This document shows positions 13,732 through 27,068 of a stretch of DNA of 64,000 nucleotides, piece by piece. The notes below the pieces were generated by a model. That model made no database searches and had not been told where the DNA came from. It saw nothing but the letters and a program-made list of their open reading frames with translations. Positions within the stretch are counted from its first letter, which is position 1. Every line of letters begins with the position of its first letter. Origin of the DNA: Auanema rhodensis (lineage: Eukaryota; Nematoda; Chromadorea; Rhabditida; Rhabditidae); assembly GCA_964057225.1 (NCBI GenBank), contig OZ059899.1:19042501-19106500 (forward strand), in the 5' to 3' direction. The position numbers and the translations under genes were made by a program.

Positions 13732-15135
13732 TTGAAAAATGATGCATTAGTGTATGTTGAGTTTCCATGTACACTCAACATTGCTTCCAAAAACATTTTT
13801 ACAAAAATTTTTCCGAAAAATTTCGAAACAATTTCGCAAAAAGTAGATGTTTTTAGATTCCTTTTTTCAAGGCAAAGACGATGGACAATGTTATTCAACG
13901 AAAAAATTAATTCTCCAGGGTGAAAATCGAGGATGTAAGTGTGAACTTATATCAGTTGATATCTCGGTGCATTTTTAAGCTAGCGCAAATCTGATAACAC
14001 AGATCGACGCAGCTTAAAAAGCCGCATCGAAAGCACTATACAACATTGAGAAACGCATAATACAAAAATTAGTTATGATCGTTTGAAAAATGATGCATTA
14101 GTGTATGTTGAGTTTCCATGTACACTCAACATTGCTTCCAAAAACATTTTTACAAAAATTTTTCCGAAAAATTTCGAAACAATTTCGCAAAAAGTAGATG
14201 TTTTTAGATTCCTTTTTTCAAGGCAAAGACGATGGACAATGTTATTCAACGAAAAAATCAATTCTCCAGGGTGAAAATCGAGGATGTAAGTGTGAACTTA
14301 TATCAGTTGATATCTCGGTGCATTTTTAAGCTAGCGCAAATCTGATAGCACAGATCGACGCAGCTTGAAAATCCGCATCGAATGCACTATACAACATTGA
14401 GAAACGCTTAATACAAAAATTAGTTATGATCGTTTGAAAAATGATGCATTAGTGTATGTTGAGTTTCCATGTACACTCAACATTGCTTCCAAAAACATTT
14501 TGACAAAAATTTTTCCGAAAAATTTCAGAATAATTTCGCAAAAAGTAGATGTTTTTAGATTCCTTTTTTCAAGGCAAAGACGATGGACAATGTTATTCAA
14601 CGAAAAAATTAATTCTCCAGGGTGAAAATCGAGGATGTAAGTGTGAACTTATATCAGTTGATATCTCGGTGCATTTTTAAGCTAGCGCAAATCTGATAAC
14701 ACAGATCGACGCAGCTTAAAAATCCGCATCGAATGCACTATACAACATTGAGAAACGCTTAATACAAAAATTAGTTATGATCGTTTGAAAAATGATGCAT
14801 TAGTGTATGTTGAGTTTCCATGTACACTCAACATTGCTTCCAAAAACATTTTGACAAAAATTTTTCCGAAAAATTTCAAAATAATTTCGCAAAAAGTAGA
14901 TGTTTTTAGATTCTTTTTTTCAAGGCAAAGACGATGGACAATGTTATTCAACGAAAAAATTAATTCTCCAGGGTGAAAATCGAGGATGTAAGTGTGAACT
15001 TATATCAGTTGATATCTCGGTGCATTTTTAAGCTAGCGCAAATCTGATAACACAGATCGACGCAGCTTAAAAATCCGCATCGAATGCACTATACAACATT
15101 GAGAAACGCTTAATACAAAAATTAGTTATGATCGT
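13732..15135 (+). repeat. Satellite block 4: four P-type units between HOR blocks
   Basis: Units k=39 and k=40 are a tandem pair sharing CATTTTTACAAAA (T at unit position 69) and GAAACAATTT. The second also has AATCAATTC near 175-183. Units k=41 (CAGAATAATTT) and k=42 (TTCTTTTTTTC) follow. No higher-order period continues across this stretch; it separates the 7-unit region from the 3-unit region. Confidence 0.8.
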
Positions 15136-18100
15136 TTGAAAAAAGATGCATTAGTGTATGTTGAGTTTCCATGTACACTCAACATTGCTTCCAAAAACAT
15201 TTTGACAAAAATTTTTCCGAAAAATTTCAAAATAATTTCGCAAAAAATAGAAGTTTTTAGATTCCTTTTTTCAAGGCAAAGACGATGGACAATGTTATTC
15301 AACGAAAAAATTAATTCTGCAGAGTGAAAATCGAGGATATAAGTGTAAACTTATATCAGTTGATATCTCGGTGCATTTCTAAGCTAGCGCAAATCTGATA
15401 ACACAGATCGACGCAGCTTAAAAATCCGCATCGAATGCACTATACAACATTGAGAAACGCTTAATACAAAAATTAGTTATGATCGTTTGAAAAATGATGC
15501 ATTAGTGTATGTTGAGTTTCCATGTACACTCAACATTGCTTCCAAAAACATTTTGACAAAAATTTTTCCAAGAAATTTCAAAATAATTTCGCAAAAAGTA
15601 AATGTTTTTAGATTCCGTTTTTCAAGGCAAAGACGATGGACAATGTTATTCAACGAAAAAATTAATTCTGCAGAATGAAAATCGAGGATATAAGTGTGAA
15701 CTTATATCAGTTGATATCTCGGTGCATTTTTAAGCTAGCGCAAATCTGATAACACAGATCGACGCAGCTTAAAAATCCGCATCGAATGCACTATACAACA
15801 TTGAGAAACGCTTAATACAAAAATTAGTTATGATCGTTTGAAAAATGATGCATTAGTGTATGTTGAGTTTCCATGTACACTCAACATTGCTTCCAAAAAC
15901 ATTTTGACAAAAATTTTTTCGAAAAATTTCAGAATATTTTAGCAAAAAATAGTTGTTTTTAGATTCCTTTTCTCAAGGCAAAGACGATAGACAATGTTAT
16001 TCAACGAAAAAATTAATTCTGCAGGGTGAAAATCGAGGATATAAGTGTGAACTTATATCAGTTTATATCTCGGTGACTTTTTAAGCTAGCGCAAATCTGA
16101 TAAAACAGATCGACGCAGCTTAAAAATCCGCATCGAATGCACTATACAACATTGAGAAACGCTTAATACAAAAATTAGTTATGATCGTTTGAAAAAAGAT
16201 GCATTAGTGTATGTTGAGTTTCCATGTACACTCAACATTGCTTCCAAAAACATTTTGACAAAAATTTTTCCGAAAAATTTCAAAATAATTTCGCAAAAAA
16301 TAGAAGTTTTTAGATTCCTTTTTTCAAGGCAAAGACGATGGACAATGTTATTCAACGAAAAAATTAATTCTGCAGAGTGAAAATCGAGGATATAAGTGTA
16401 AACTTATATCAGTTGATATCTCGGTGCATTTCTAAGCTAGCGCAAATCTGATAACACAGATCGACGCAGCTTAAAAATCCGCATCGAATGCACTATACAA
16501 CATTGAGAAACGCTTAATACAAAAATTAGTTATGATCGTTTGAAAAATGATGCATTAGTGTATGTTGAGTTTCCATGTACACTCAACATTGCTTCCAAAA
16601 ACATTTTGACAAAAATTTTTCCAAGAAATTTCAAAATAATTTCGCAAAAAGTAAATGTTTTTAGATTCCGTTTTTCAAGGCAAAGACGATGGACAATGTT
16701 ATTCAACGAAAAAATTAATTCTGCAGAATGAAAATCGAGGATATAAGTGTGAACTTATATCAGTTGATATCTCGGTGCATTTTTAAGCTAGCGCAAATCT
16801 GATAACACAGATCGACGCAGCTTAAAAATCCGCATCGAATGCACTATACAACATTGAGAAACGCTTAATACAAAAATTAGTTATGATCGTTTGAAAAATG
16901 ATGCATTAGTGTATGTTGAGTTTCCATGTACACTCAACATTGCTTCCAAAAACATTTTGACAAAAATTTTTTCGAAAAATTTCAGAATATTTTAGCAAAA
17001 AATAGTTGTTTTTAGATTCCTTTTCTCAAGGCAAAGACGATAGACAATGTTATTCAACGAAAAAATTAATTCTGCAGGGTGAAAATCGAGGATATAAGTG
17101 TGAACTTATATCAGTTGATATCTCGGTGACTTTTTAAGCTAGCGCAAATCTGATAAAACAGATCGACGCAGCTTAAAAATCCGCATCGAATGCACTATAC
17201 AACATTGAGAAACGCTTAATACAAAAATTAGTTATGATCGTTTGAAAAAAGATGCATTAGTGTATGTTGAGTTTCCATGTACACTCAACATTGCTTCCAA
17301 AAACATTTTGACAAAAATTTTTCCAAAAAATTTCAAAATAATTTCGCAAAAAGTAAATGTTTTTAGATTCCGTTTTTCAAGGCAAAGACGATGGACAATG
17401 TTATTCAACGAAAAAATTAATTCTGCAGAGTGAAAATCGAGGATATAAGTGTAAACTTATATCAGTTGATATCTCGGTGCATTTTTAAGCTAGCGCAAAT
17501 CTGATAACACAGATCGACGCAGCTTAAAAATCCGCATCGAATGCACTATACAACATTGAGAAACGCTTAATACAAAAATTAGTTATGATCGTTTGAAAAA
17601 TGATGCATTAGTGTATGTTGAGTTTCCATGTACACTCAACATTGCTTCCAAAAACATTTTGACAAAAATTTTTCCGAAAAATTTCAAAATAATTTCGCAA
17701 AAAGTAGATGTTTTTAGATTCCTTTTTTCAAGGCAAAGACGATGGACAATGTTATTCAACGAAAAAATTAATTCTCCAGGGTGAAAATCGAGGATGTAAG
17801 TGTGAACTTATATCAGTTGATATCTCGGTGCATTTTTAAGCTAGCGCAAATCTGATAACACAGATCGACGCAGCTTAAAAATCCGCATCGAATGCACTAT
17901 ACAACATTGAGAAACGCTTAATACAAAAATTAGTTATGATCGTTTGAAAAATGATGCATTAGTGTATGTTGAGTTTCCATGTACACTCAACATTGCTTCC
18001 AAAAACATTTTGACAAAAATTTTTTCGAAAAATTTCAGAATATTTTAGCAAAAAATAGTTGTTTTTAGATTCCTTTTCTCAAGGCAAAGACGATGGACAA

Positions 18101-20400
18101 TGTTATTCAACGAAAAAATTAATTCTGCAGGGTGAAAATCGAGGATATAAGTGTGAACTTATATCAGTTGATATCTCGGTGACTTTTTAAGCTAGCGCAA
18201 ATTTGATAAAACAGATCGACGCAGCTTAAAAATCCGCATCGAATGCACTATACAACATTGAGAAACGCTTAATACAAAAATTAGTTATGATCGTTTGAAA
18301 AAAGATGCATTAGTGTATGTTGAGTTTCCATGTACACTCAACATTGCTTCCAAAAACATTTTGACAAAAATTTTTCCGAAAAATTTCAAAATAATTTCGC
18401 AAAAAATAGAAGTTTTTAGATTCCTTTTTTCAAGGCAAAGACGATGGACAATGTTATTCAACGAAAAAATTAATTCTGCAGAGTGAAAATCGAGGATATA
18501 AGTGTAAACTTATATCAGTTGATATCTCGGTGCATTTTTAAGCTAGCGCAAATCTGATAACACAGATCGACGCAGCTTAAAAATCCGCATCGAAAGCACT
18601 ATACAACATTGAGAAACGCATAATACAAAAATTAGTTATGATCGTTTGAAAAATGATGCATTAGTGTATGTTGAGTTTCCATGTACACTCAACATTGCTT
18701 CCAAAAACATTTTGACAAAAATTTTTCCAAAAAATTTCAAAATAATTTCGCAAAAAGTAAATGTTTTTAGATTCCGTTTTTCAAGGTAAAGACGATGGAC
18801 AATGTTATTCAACGAAAAAATTAATTCTGCAGAATGAAAATCGAGGATATAAGTGTGAACTTATATCAGTTGATATCTCGGTGCATTTTTAAGCTAGCGC
18901 AAATCTGATAACACAGATCGACGCAGCTTAAAAATCCGCATCGAATGCACTATACAACATTGAGAAACGCTTAATACAAAAATTAGTTATGATCGTTTGA
19001 AAAATGATGCATTAGTGTATGTTGAGTTTCCATGTACACTCAACATTGCTTCCAAAAACATTTTGACAAAAATTTTTTCGAAAAATTTCAGAATATTTTA
19101 GCAAAAAATAGTTGTTTTTAGATTCCTTTTCTCAAGGCAAAGACGATGGACAATGTTATTCAACGAAAAAATTAATTCTGCAGGGTGAAAATCGAGGATA
19201 TAAGTGTGAACTTATATCAGTTGATATCTCGGTGACTTTTTAAGCTAGCGCAAATTTGATAAAACAGATCGACGCAGCTTAAAAATCCGCATCGAATGCA
19301 CTATACAACATTGAGAAACGCTTAATACAAAAATTAGTTATGATCGTTTGAAAAAAGATGCATTAGTGTATGTTGAGTTTCCATGTACACTCAACATTGC
19401 TTCCAAAAACATTTTGACAAAAATTTTTCCGAAAAATTTCAAAATAATTTCGCAAAAAATAGAAGTTTTTAGATTCCTTTTTTCAAGGCAAAGACGATGG
19501 ACAATGTTATTCAACGAAAAAATTAATTCTGCAGAGTGAAAATCGAGGATATAAGTGTAAACTTATATCAGTTGATATCTCGGTGCATTTTTAAGCTAGC
19601 GCAAATCTGATAACACAGATCGACGCAGCTTAAAAATCCGCATCGAAAGCACTATACAACATTGAGAAACGCATAATACAAAAATTAGTTATGATCGTTT
19701 GAAAAATGATGCATTAGTGTATGTTGAGTTTCCATGTACACTCAACATTGCTTCCAAAAACATTTTGACAAAAATTTTTCCAAAAAATTTCAAAATAATT
19801 TCGCAAAAAGTAAATGTTTTTAGATTCCGTTTTTCAAGGTAAAGACGATGGACAATGTTATTCAACGAAAAAATTAATTCTGCAGAATGAAAATCGAGGA
19901 TATAAGTGTGAACTTATATCAGTTGATATCTCGGTGCATTTTTAAGCTAGCGCAAATCTGATAACACAGATCGACGCAGCTTAAAAATCCGCATCGAATG
20001 CACTATACAACATTGAGAAACGCTTAATACAAAAATTAGTTATGATCGTTTGAAAAATGATGCATTAGTGTATGTTGAGTTTCCATGTACACTCAACATT
20101 GCTTCCAAAAACATTTTGACAAAAATTTTTCCGAAAAATTTCAAAATATTTTAGCAAAAAATAGTTGTTTTTAGATTCCTTTTCTCAAGGCAAAGACGAT
20201 GGACAATGTTATTCAACGAAAAAATTAATTCTGCAGGGTGAAAATCGAGGATATAAGTGTGAACTTATATCAGTTGATATCTCGGTGACTTTTTAAGCTA
20301 GCGCAAATCTGATAAAACAGATCGACGCAGCTTAAAAATCCGCATCGAATGCATTATACAACATTGAGAAACGCTTAATACAAAAATTAGTTATGATCGT
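15136..20400 (+). repeat. Satellite block 5: 3-unit HOR (1053 bp), five copies
   Basis: Fifteen units (k=43-57) form five trimers starting at 15136, 16189, 17242, 18295 and 19348. The canonical order is an E unit with A9 and AATAGAAG; an N unit with AGTAAATG and ATTCCGTTTTTC; then an X unit. The first two trimers share CCAAGAAATTT in the N unit and a conserved TAGACAATG change in the X unit. The last two share AAGGTAAAG in the N unit and ATTTGATAAAAC near 258-269 after the X body. The third trimer has an N-like first unit and a P second unit, so it is a mixed copy. The X unit at 20050 is partly converted (TTTTTCCG, CAAAATATTTT). Confidence 0.87.
18295..18645 (+). repeat. Reference unit: E subfamily with AATAGAAG
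   Basis: A9, AATAGAAG at 111-118, CTGCAGAGTG and the GTAAAC form of the 201-222 hairpin loop. It is the first member of the 3-unit HOR at 15-20 kb and relates to units 745, 2149, 3904 and 4957 in the first block. Confidence 0.83.
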
Positions 20401-21102
20401 TTGAAAAAAGATGCATTAGTGTATGTTGAGTTTCCATGTACACTCAACATTGCTTCCAAAAACATTTTGACAAAAATTTTTCCAAAAAATTTCAAAATAA
20501 TTTCGCAAAAAGTAAATGTTTTTAGATTTCGTTTTTCAAGGCAAAGACGATGGACAATGTTATTCAACGAAAAAATTAATTCTGCAGAGTGAAAATCGAG
20601 GATATACGTGTAAACTTATATCAGTTGATATCTCGGTGCATTTTTAAGCTAGCGCAAATCTGATAACACAGATCGACGCAGCTTAAAAATCCGCATCGAA
20701 TGCACTATACAACATTGAGAAACGCTTAATACAAAAATTAGTTATGATCGTTTGAAAAATGATGCATTAGTGTATGTTGAGTTTCCATGTACACTCAACA
20801 TTGCTTCCAAAAACATTTTGACAAAAATTTTTTCGAAAAATTTCAGAATATTTTAGCAAAAAATAGTTGTTTTTAGATTCCTTTTCTCAAGGCAAAGACG
20901 ATGGACAATGTTATTCAACGAAAAAATTAATTCTGCAGGGTGAAAATCGAGGATATAAGTGTGAACTTATATCAGTTGATATCTCGGTGACTTTTTAAGC
21001 TAGCGCAAATCTGATAAAACAGATCGACGCAGCTTAAAAATCCGCATCGAATGCACTATACAACATTGAGAAACGCTTAATACAAAAATTAGTTATGATC
21101 GT

Positions 21103-22506
21103 TTGAAAAAAGATGCATTAGTGTATGTTGAGTTTCCATGTACACTCAACATTGCTTCCAAAAACATTTTGACAAAAATTTTTCCAAAAAATTTCAAAAT
21201 AATTTCGCAAAAAGTAAATGTTTTTAGATTCCGTTTTTCAAGGCAAAGACGATGGACAATGTTATTCAACGAAAAAATTAATTCTGCAGAGTGAAAATCG
21301 AGGATATAAGTGTAAACTTATATCAGTTGATATCTCGGTGCATTTTTAAGCTAGCGCAAATCTGATAACACAGATCGACGCAGCTTAAAAATCCGCATCG
21401 AATGCACTATACAACATTGAGAAACGCTTAATACAAAAATTAGTTATGATCGTTTGAAAAATGATGTATTAGTGTATGTTGAGTTTCCATGTACACTCAA
21501 CATTGCTTCCAAAAACATTTTGACAAAAATTTTTCCAAAAAATTTCAAAATAATTTCGCAAAAAGTAAATGTTTTTAGATTCCGTTTTTCAAGGCAAAGA
21601 CGATGGACAATGTTATTCAACGAAAAAATTAATTCTGCAGAATGAAAATCGAGGATATAAGTGTGAACTTATATCAGTTGATATCTCGGTGCATTTTTAA
21701 GCTAGCGCAAATCTGATAACACAGATCGACGCAGCTTAAAAATCCGCATCGAATGCACTATACTACATTGAGGAACGCTTAATACAAAAATTAGTTATGA
21801 TCGTTTGAAAAAAGATGCATTAGTGTATGTTGAGTTTCCATGTACACTCAACATTGCTTCCAAAAACATTTTGACAAAAATTTTTCCGAAAAATTTCAAA
21901 ATAATTTCGCAAAAAGTAGATGTTTTTAGATTCCTTTTTTCAAGGCAAAGACGATGGACAATGTTATTTAACGAAAAAATTAATTCTGCAGGGTGAAAAT
22001 CGAGGATATAAGTGTGAACTTATATCAGTTGATATCTCGGTGCATTTTTAAGCTAGCGCAAATCTGATAACACAGATCGACGCAGCTTAAAAATCCGCAT
22101 CGAATGCACTATACTACATTGAGAAACGCTTAATACAAAAATTAGTTATGATCGTTTGAAAAAAGATGCATTAGTGTAAGTTGAGTTTCCATGTACACTC
22201 AACATTGCTTCCAAAAACATTTTGACAAAAATTTTTCCGAAAAATTTCAAAATAATTTCGCAAAAAGTAGATGTTTTCAGATTCCTTTTTTCAAGGCAAA
22301 GACGATGGACAAAGTTATTCAACGAAAAAATTAATTCTGCAGGGTGAAAATCGAGGATATAAGTGTGAACTTATATCAGTTGATATCTCGGTGCATTTTT
22401 AAGCTAGCGCAAATCTGATAACACAGATCGACGCAGCTTAAAAATCCGCATCGAATGCACTATACTACATTGAGGAACGCTTAATACAAAAATTAGTTAT
22501 GATCGT
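21103..22506 (+). repeat. Left copy of a 4-unit segment repeated 13 units downstream
   Basis: Units k=60-63 run N, N, G, Y. The same run, with the same GAGGAACGC marker in front of the G unit and T at 165 in that G unit, is found 4563 bp downstream at 25666. The copies are not identical: k=60 has A9 where k=73 has T9, and k=61 has a private GATGTATTA change. Confidence 0.75.
21454..21804 (+). repeat. Reference unit: N form of the E subfamily
   Basis: Defined by A115 (AGTAAATG), G132 (ATTCCGTTTTTC) and CTGCAGAATG or CTGCAGAGTG at 182-191, usually with CCAAAAAATTT. It occurs in two separated zones, 15.5-26.2 kb and 58.7-61.8 kb. This copy has a private GATGTATTA change near position 14. Confidence 0.85.
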
Positions 22507-22857
22507 TTGAAAAAAGATGCATTAGTGTATGTTGAGTTTCCATGTACACTCAACATTGCTTCCAAAAACATTTTGACAAAAATTTTTCCGAAAAATTTCA
22601 AAATAATTTCGCAAAAAGTAGATGTTTTTAGATTCCTTTTTTCAAGGCAAAGACGATGGACAATGTTATTTAACGAAAAAATTAATTCTGCAGGGTGAAA
22701 ATCGAGGATATAAGTGTGAACTTATATCAGTTGATATCTCGGTGCATTTTTAAGCTAGCGCAAATCTGATAACACAGATCGACGCAGCTTAAAAATCCGC
22801 ATCGAATGCACTATACTACATTGAGAAACGCTTAATACAAAAATTAGTTATGATCGT

Positions 22858-23208
22858 TTGAAAAAAGATGCATTAGTGTAAGTTGAGTTTCCATGTACAC
22901 TCAACATTGCTTCCAAAAACATTTTGACAAAAATTTTTCCGAAAAATTTCAAAATAATTTCGCAAAAAGTAGATGTTTTTAGATTCCTTTTTTCAAGGCA
23001 AAGACGATGGACAATGTTATTTAACGAAAAAATTAATTCTGCAGGGTGAAAATCGAGGATATAAGTGTGAACTTATATCAGTTGATATCTCGGTGCATTT
23101 TTAAGCTAGCGCAAATCTGATAACACAGATCGACGCAGCTTAAAAATCCGCATCGAATGCACTATACTACATTGAGAAACGCTTAATACAAAAATTAGTT
23201 ATGATCGT
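22858..23208 (+). repeat. Hybrid unit: Y at the 5' side, G at the 3' side
   Basis: It has A24 (GTGTAAGTTG) like Y but T123, T158 and T165 like G. The switch falls between 24 and 123. Adjacent units are Y and G, so unequal exchange or conversion between neighbours is the simplest origin. Confidence 0.8.
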
Positions 23209-25665
23209 TTGAAAAAAGATGCATTAGTGTAAGTTGAGTTTCCATGTACACTCAACATTGCTTCCAAAAACATTTTGACAAAAATTTTTCCGAAAAATTT
23301 CAAAATAATTTCGCAAAAAGTAGATGTTTTCAGATTCCTTTTTTTAAGGCAAAGACGATGGACAAAGTTATTCAACGAAAAAATTAATTCTGCAGGGTGA
23401 AAATCGAGGATATAAGTGTGAACTTATATCAGTTGATATCTCGGTGCATTTTTAAGCTAGCGCAAATCTGATAACACAGATCGACGCAGCTTAAAAATCC
23501 GCATCGAATGCACTATACAACATTGAGAAACGCTTAATACAAAAATTAGTTATGATCGTTTGAAAAATGATGCATTAGTGTATGTTGAGTTTCCATGTAC
23601 ACTCAACATTGCTTCCAAAAACATTTTGACAAAAATTTTTCCGAAAAATTTCAGAATAATTTTGCAAAAAGTAGATGTTTTTAGATTCCTTTTTTCAAGG
23701 CAAAGACGATGGACAATGTTATTTAACGAAAAAATTAATTCTGCAGGGTGAAAATCGAGGATATAAGTGTGAACTTATATCAGTTGATATCTCGGTGCAT
23801 TTTTAAGCTAGCGCAAATCTGATAACACAGATCGACGCAGCTTAAAAATCCGCATCGAATGCACTATACTACATTGAGAAACGCTTAATACAAAAATTAG
23901 TTATGATCGTTTGAAAAAAGATGCATTAGTGTAAGTTGAGTTTCCATGTACACTCAACATTGCTTCCAAAAACATTTTGACAAAAATTTTTCCGAAAAAT
24001 TTCAAAATAATTTCGCAAAAAGTAGATGTTTTCAGATTCCTTTTTTTAAGGCAAAGACGATGGACAAAGTTATTCAACGAAAAAATTAATTCTGCAGGGT
24101 GAAAATCGAGGATATAAGTGTGAACTTATATCAGTTGATATCTCGGTGCATTTTTAAGCTAGCGCAAATCTGATAACACAGATCGACGCAGCTTAAAAAT
24201 CCGCATCGAATGCACTATACAACATTGAGAAACGCTTAATACAAAAATTAGTTATGATCGTTTGAAAAATGATGCATTAGTGTATGTTGAGTTTCCATGT
24301 ACACTCAACATTGCTTCCAAAAACATTTTGACAAAAATTTTTCCGAAAAATTTCAGAATAATTTCGCAAAAAGTAGATGTTTTTAGATTCCTTTTTTCAA
24401 GGCAAAGACGATGGACAATGTTATTCAACGAAAAAATCAATTCTCCAGGGTGAAAATCGAGGATGTAAGTGTGAACTTATATCAGTTGATATCTCGGTGC
24501 ATTTTTAAGCTAGCGCAAATCTGATAACACAGATCGACGCAGCTTAAAAATCCGCATCGAATGCACTATACTACATTGAGAAACGCTTAATACAAAAATA
24601 AGTTATGATCGTTTGAAAAATGATGCATTAGTGTATGTTGAGTTTCCATGTACACTCAACATTGCTTCCAAAAACATTTTGACAAAAATTTTTCCGAAAA
24701 ATTTCAAAATAATTTCGCAAAAAGTAGATGTTTTTAGATTCCTTTTTTCAAGGCAAAGACGATGGACAATGTTATTCGACGAAAAAATTGATTCTCCAGG
24801 GTGAAAATCGAGGATGTAAGTGTGAACTTATATCAGTTGATATCTCGGTGCATTTTTAAGCTAGCGCAAATCTGATAACACAGATCGACGCAGCTTAAAA
24901 ATCCGCATCGAATGCACTATACAACATTGAGAAACGCTTAATACAAAAATTAGTTATGATCGTTTGAAAAATGATGCATTAGTGTATGTTGAGTTTCCAT
25001 GTACACTCAACATTGCTTCCAAAAACATTTTGACAAAAATTTTTCCGAAAAATTTCAAAATAATTTCGCAAAAAGTAGATGTTTTTAGATTCCTTTTTTC
25101 AAGGCAAAGACGATGGACAATGTTATTCAACGAAAAAATTAATTCTCCAGGGTGAAAATCGAGGATGTAAGTGTGAACTTATATCAGTTGATATCTCGGT
25201 GCATTTTTAAGCTAGCGCAAATCTGATAACACAGATCGACGCAGCTTAAAAATCCGCATCGAATGCACTATACTACATTGAGAAACGCTTAATACAAAAA
25301 TTAGTTATGATCGTTTGAAAAAAGATGCATTAGTGTAAGTTGAGTTTCCATGTACACTCAACATTGCTTCCAAAAACATTTTGACAAAAATTTTTCCGAA
25401 AAATTTCAAAATAATTTCGCAAAAAGTAGATGTTTTCAGATTCCTTTTTTCAAGGCAAAGACGATGGACAAAGTTATTCAACGAAAAAATTAATTCTGCA
25501 GGGTGAAAATCGAGGATATAAGTGTGAACTTATATCAGTTGATATCTCGGTGCATTTTTAAGCTAGCGCAAATCTGATAACACAGATCGACGCAGCTTAA
25601 AAATCCGCATCGAATGCACTATACAACATTGAGAAACGCTTAATACAAAAATTAGTTATGATCGT

Positions 25666-27068
25666 TTGAAAAATGATGCATTAGTGTATGTTGAGTTTCC
25701 ATGTACACTCAACATTGCTTCCAAAAACATTTTGACAAAAATTTTTCCAAAAAATTTCAAAATAATTTTGCAAAAAGTAAATGTTTTTAGATTCCGTTTT
25801 TCAAGGCAAAGACGATGGACAATGTTATTCAACGAAAAAATTAATTCTGCAGAGTGAAAATCGAGGATATAAGTGTAAACTTATATCAGTTGATATCTCG
25901 GTGCATTTTTAAGCTAGCGCAAATCTGATAACACAGATCGACGCAGCTTAAAAATCCGCATCGAATGCACTATACAACATTGAGAAACGCTTAATACAAA
26001 AATTAGTTATGATCGTTTGAAAAATGATGCATTAGTGTATGTTGAGTTTCCATGTACACTCAACATTGCTTCCAAAAACATTTTGACAAAAATTTTTCCA
26101 AAAAATTTCAAAATAATTTCGCAAAAAGTAAATGTTTTTAGATTCCGTTTTTCAAGGCAAAGACGATGGACAATGTTATTCAACGAAAAAATTAATTCTG
26201 CAGAATGAAAATCGAGGATATAAGTGTGAACTTATATCAGTTGATATCTCGGTGCATTTTTAAGCTAGCGCAAATCTGATAACACAGATCGACGCAGCTT
26301 AAAAATCCGCATCGAATGCACTATACTACATTGAGGAACGCTTAATACAAAAATTAGTTATGATCGTTTGAAAAAAGATGCATTAGTGTATGTTGAGTTT
26401 CCATGTACACTCAACATTGCTTCCAAAAACATTTTGACAAAAATTTTTCCGAAAAATTTCAAAATAATTTCGCAAAAAGTAGATGTTTTTAGATTCCTTT
26501 TTTCAAGGCAAAGACGATGGACAATGTTATTTAACGAAAAAATTAATTCTGCAGGGTGAAAATCGAGGATATAAGTGTGAACTTATATCAGTTGATATCT
26601 CGGTGCATTTTTAAGCTAGCGCAAATCTGATAACACAGATCGACGCAGCTTAAAAATCCGCATCGAATGCACTATACTACATTGAGAAACGCTTAATACA
26701 AAAATTAGTTATGATCGTTTGAAAAAAGATGCATTAGTGTAAGTTGAGTTTCCATGTACACTCAACATTGCTTCCAAAAACATTTTGACAAAAATTTTTC
26801 CGAAAAATTTCAAAATAATTTCGCAAAAAGTAGATGTTTTCAGATTCCTTTTTTAAGGCAAAGACGATGGACAAAGTTATTCAACGAAAAAATTAATTCT
26901 GCAGGGTGAAAATCGAGGATATAAGTGTGAACTTATATCAGTTGATATCTCGGTGCATTTTTAAGCTAGCGCAAATCTGATAACACAGATCGACGCAGCT
27001 TAAAAATCCGCATCGAATGCACTATACAACATTGAGAAACGCTTAATACAAAAATTAGTTATGATCGT
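25666..27068 (+). repeat. Right copy of the 13-unit displaced segment
   Basis: Units k=73-76 repeat the N, N, G, Y order of 21103-22506. The Y unit at the end has lost one base relative to its partner, so the deletion is younger than the duplication, or the partner was later repaired by conversion (inference). Confidence 0.75.
26719..27068 (+). repeat. 350-bp unit: the only length variant in the window
   Basis: This Y unit (k=76) reads CCTTTTTTAAGG near 26848-26859, where its close relatives at 23209 and 23911 read CCTTTTTTTAAGG. One T has been lost from the homopolymer. All later units are shifted by exactly one base and never recover phase, so no compensating insertion follows. A homopolymer change could be a true slippage event or a consensus error in the assembly. 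Confidence 0.9.

Larger units (their letters stand above)
20401..27068 (+). repeat. Satellite block 6: mixed N, X, G, Y and P units with a 13-unit displaced copy
   Basis: Nineteen units (k=58-76) with no single short period. The block begins with N and X units (last X at 20752) and then moves into alternating G and Y units. The first Y unit of the window is k=63 at 22156. Three P units sit at 24262-25314. The series N, N, G, Y at 21103-22506 recurs at 25666-27068, displaced by 4563 bp (13 units), and both copies carry the rare CATTGAGGAACGC spelling (near 21768 and 26331). The block ends in the only length-variant unit of the window. Confidence 0.8.

Noticed and set aside
14073-14261. Minus-strand 62-residue open frame (also at 24252, 27059 and 28112)
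   Set aside because: It exists only because a TTAATT to TCAATT change creates a TTG on the minus strand in those four units. It overlaps the plus-strand frame and shows no independent coding sign.
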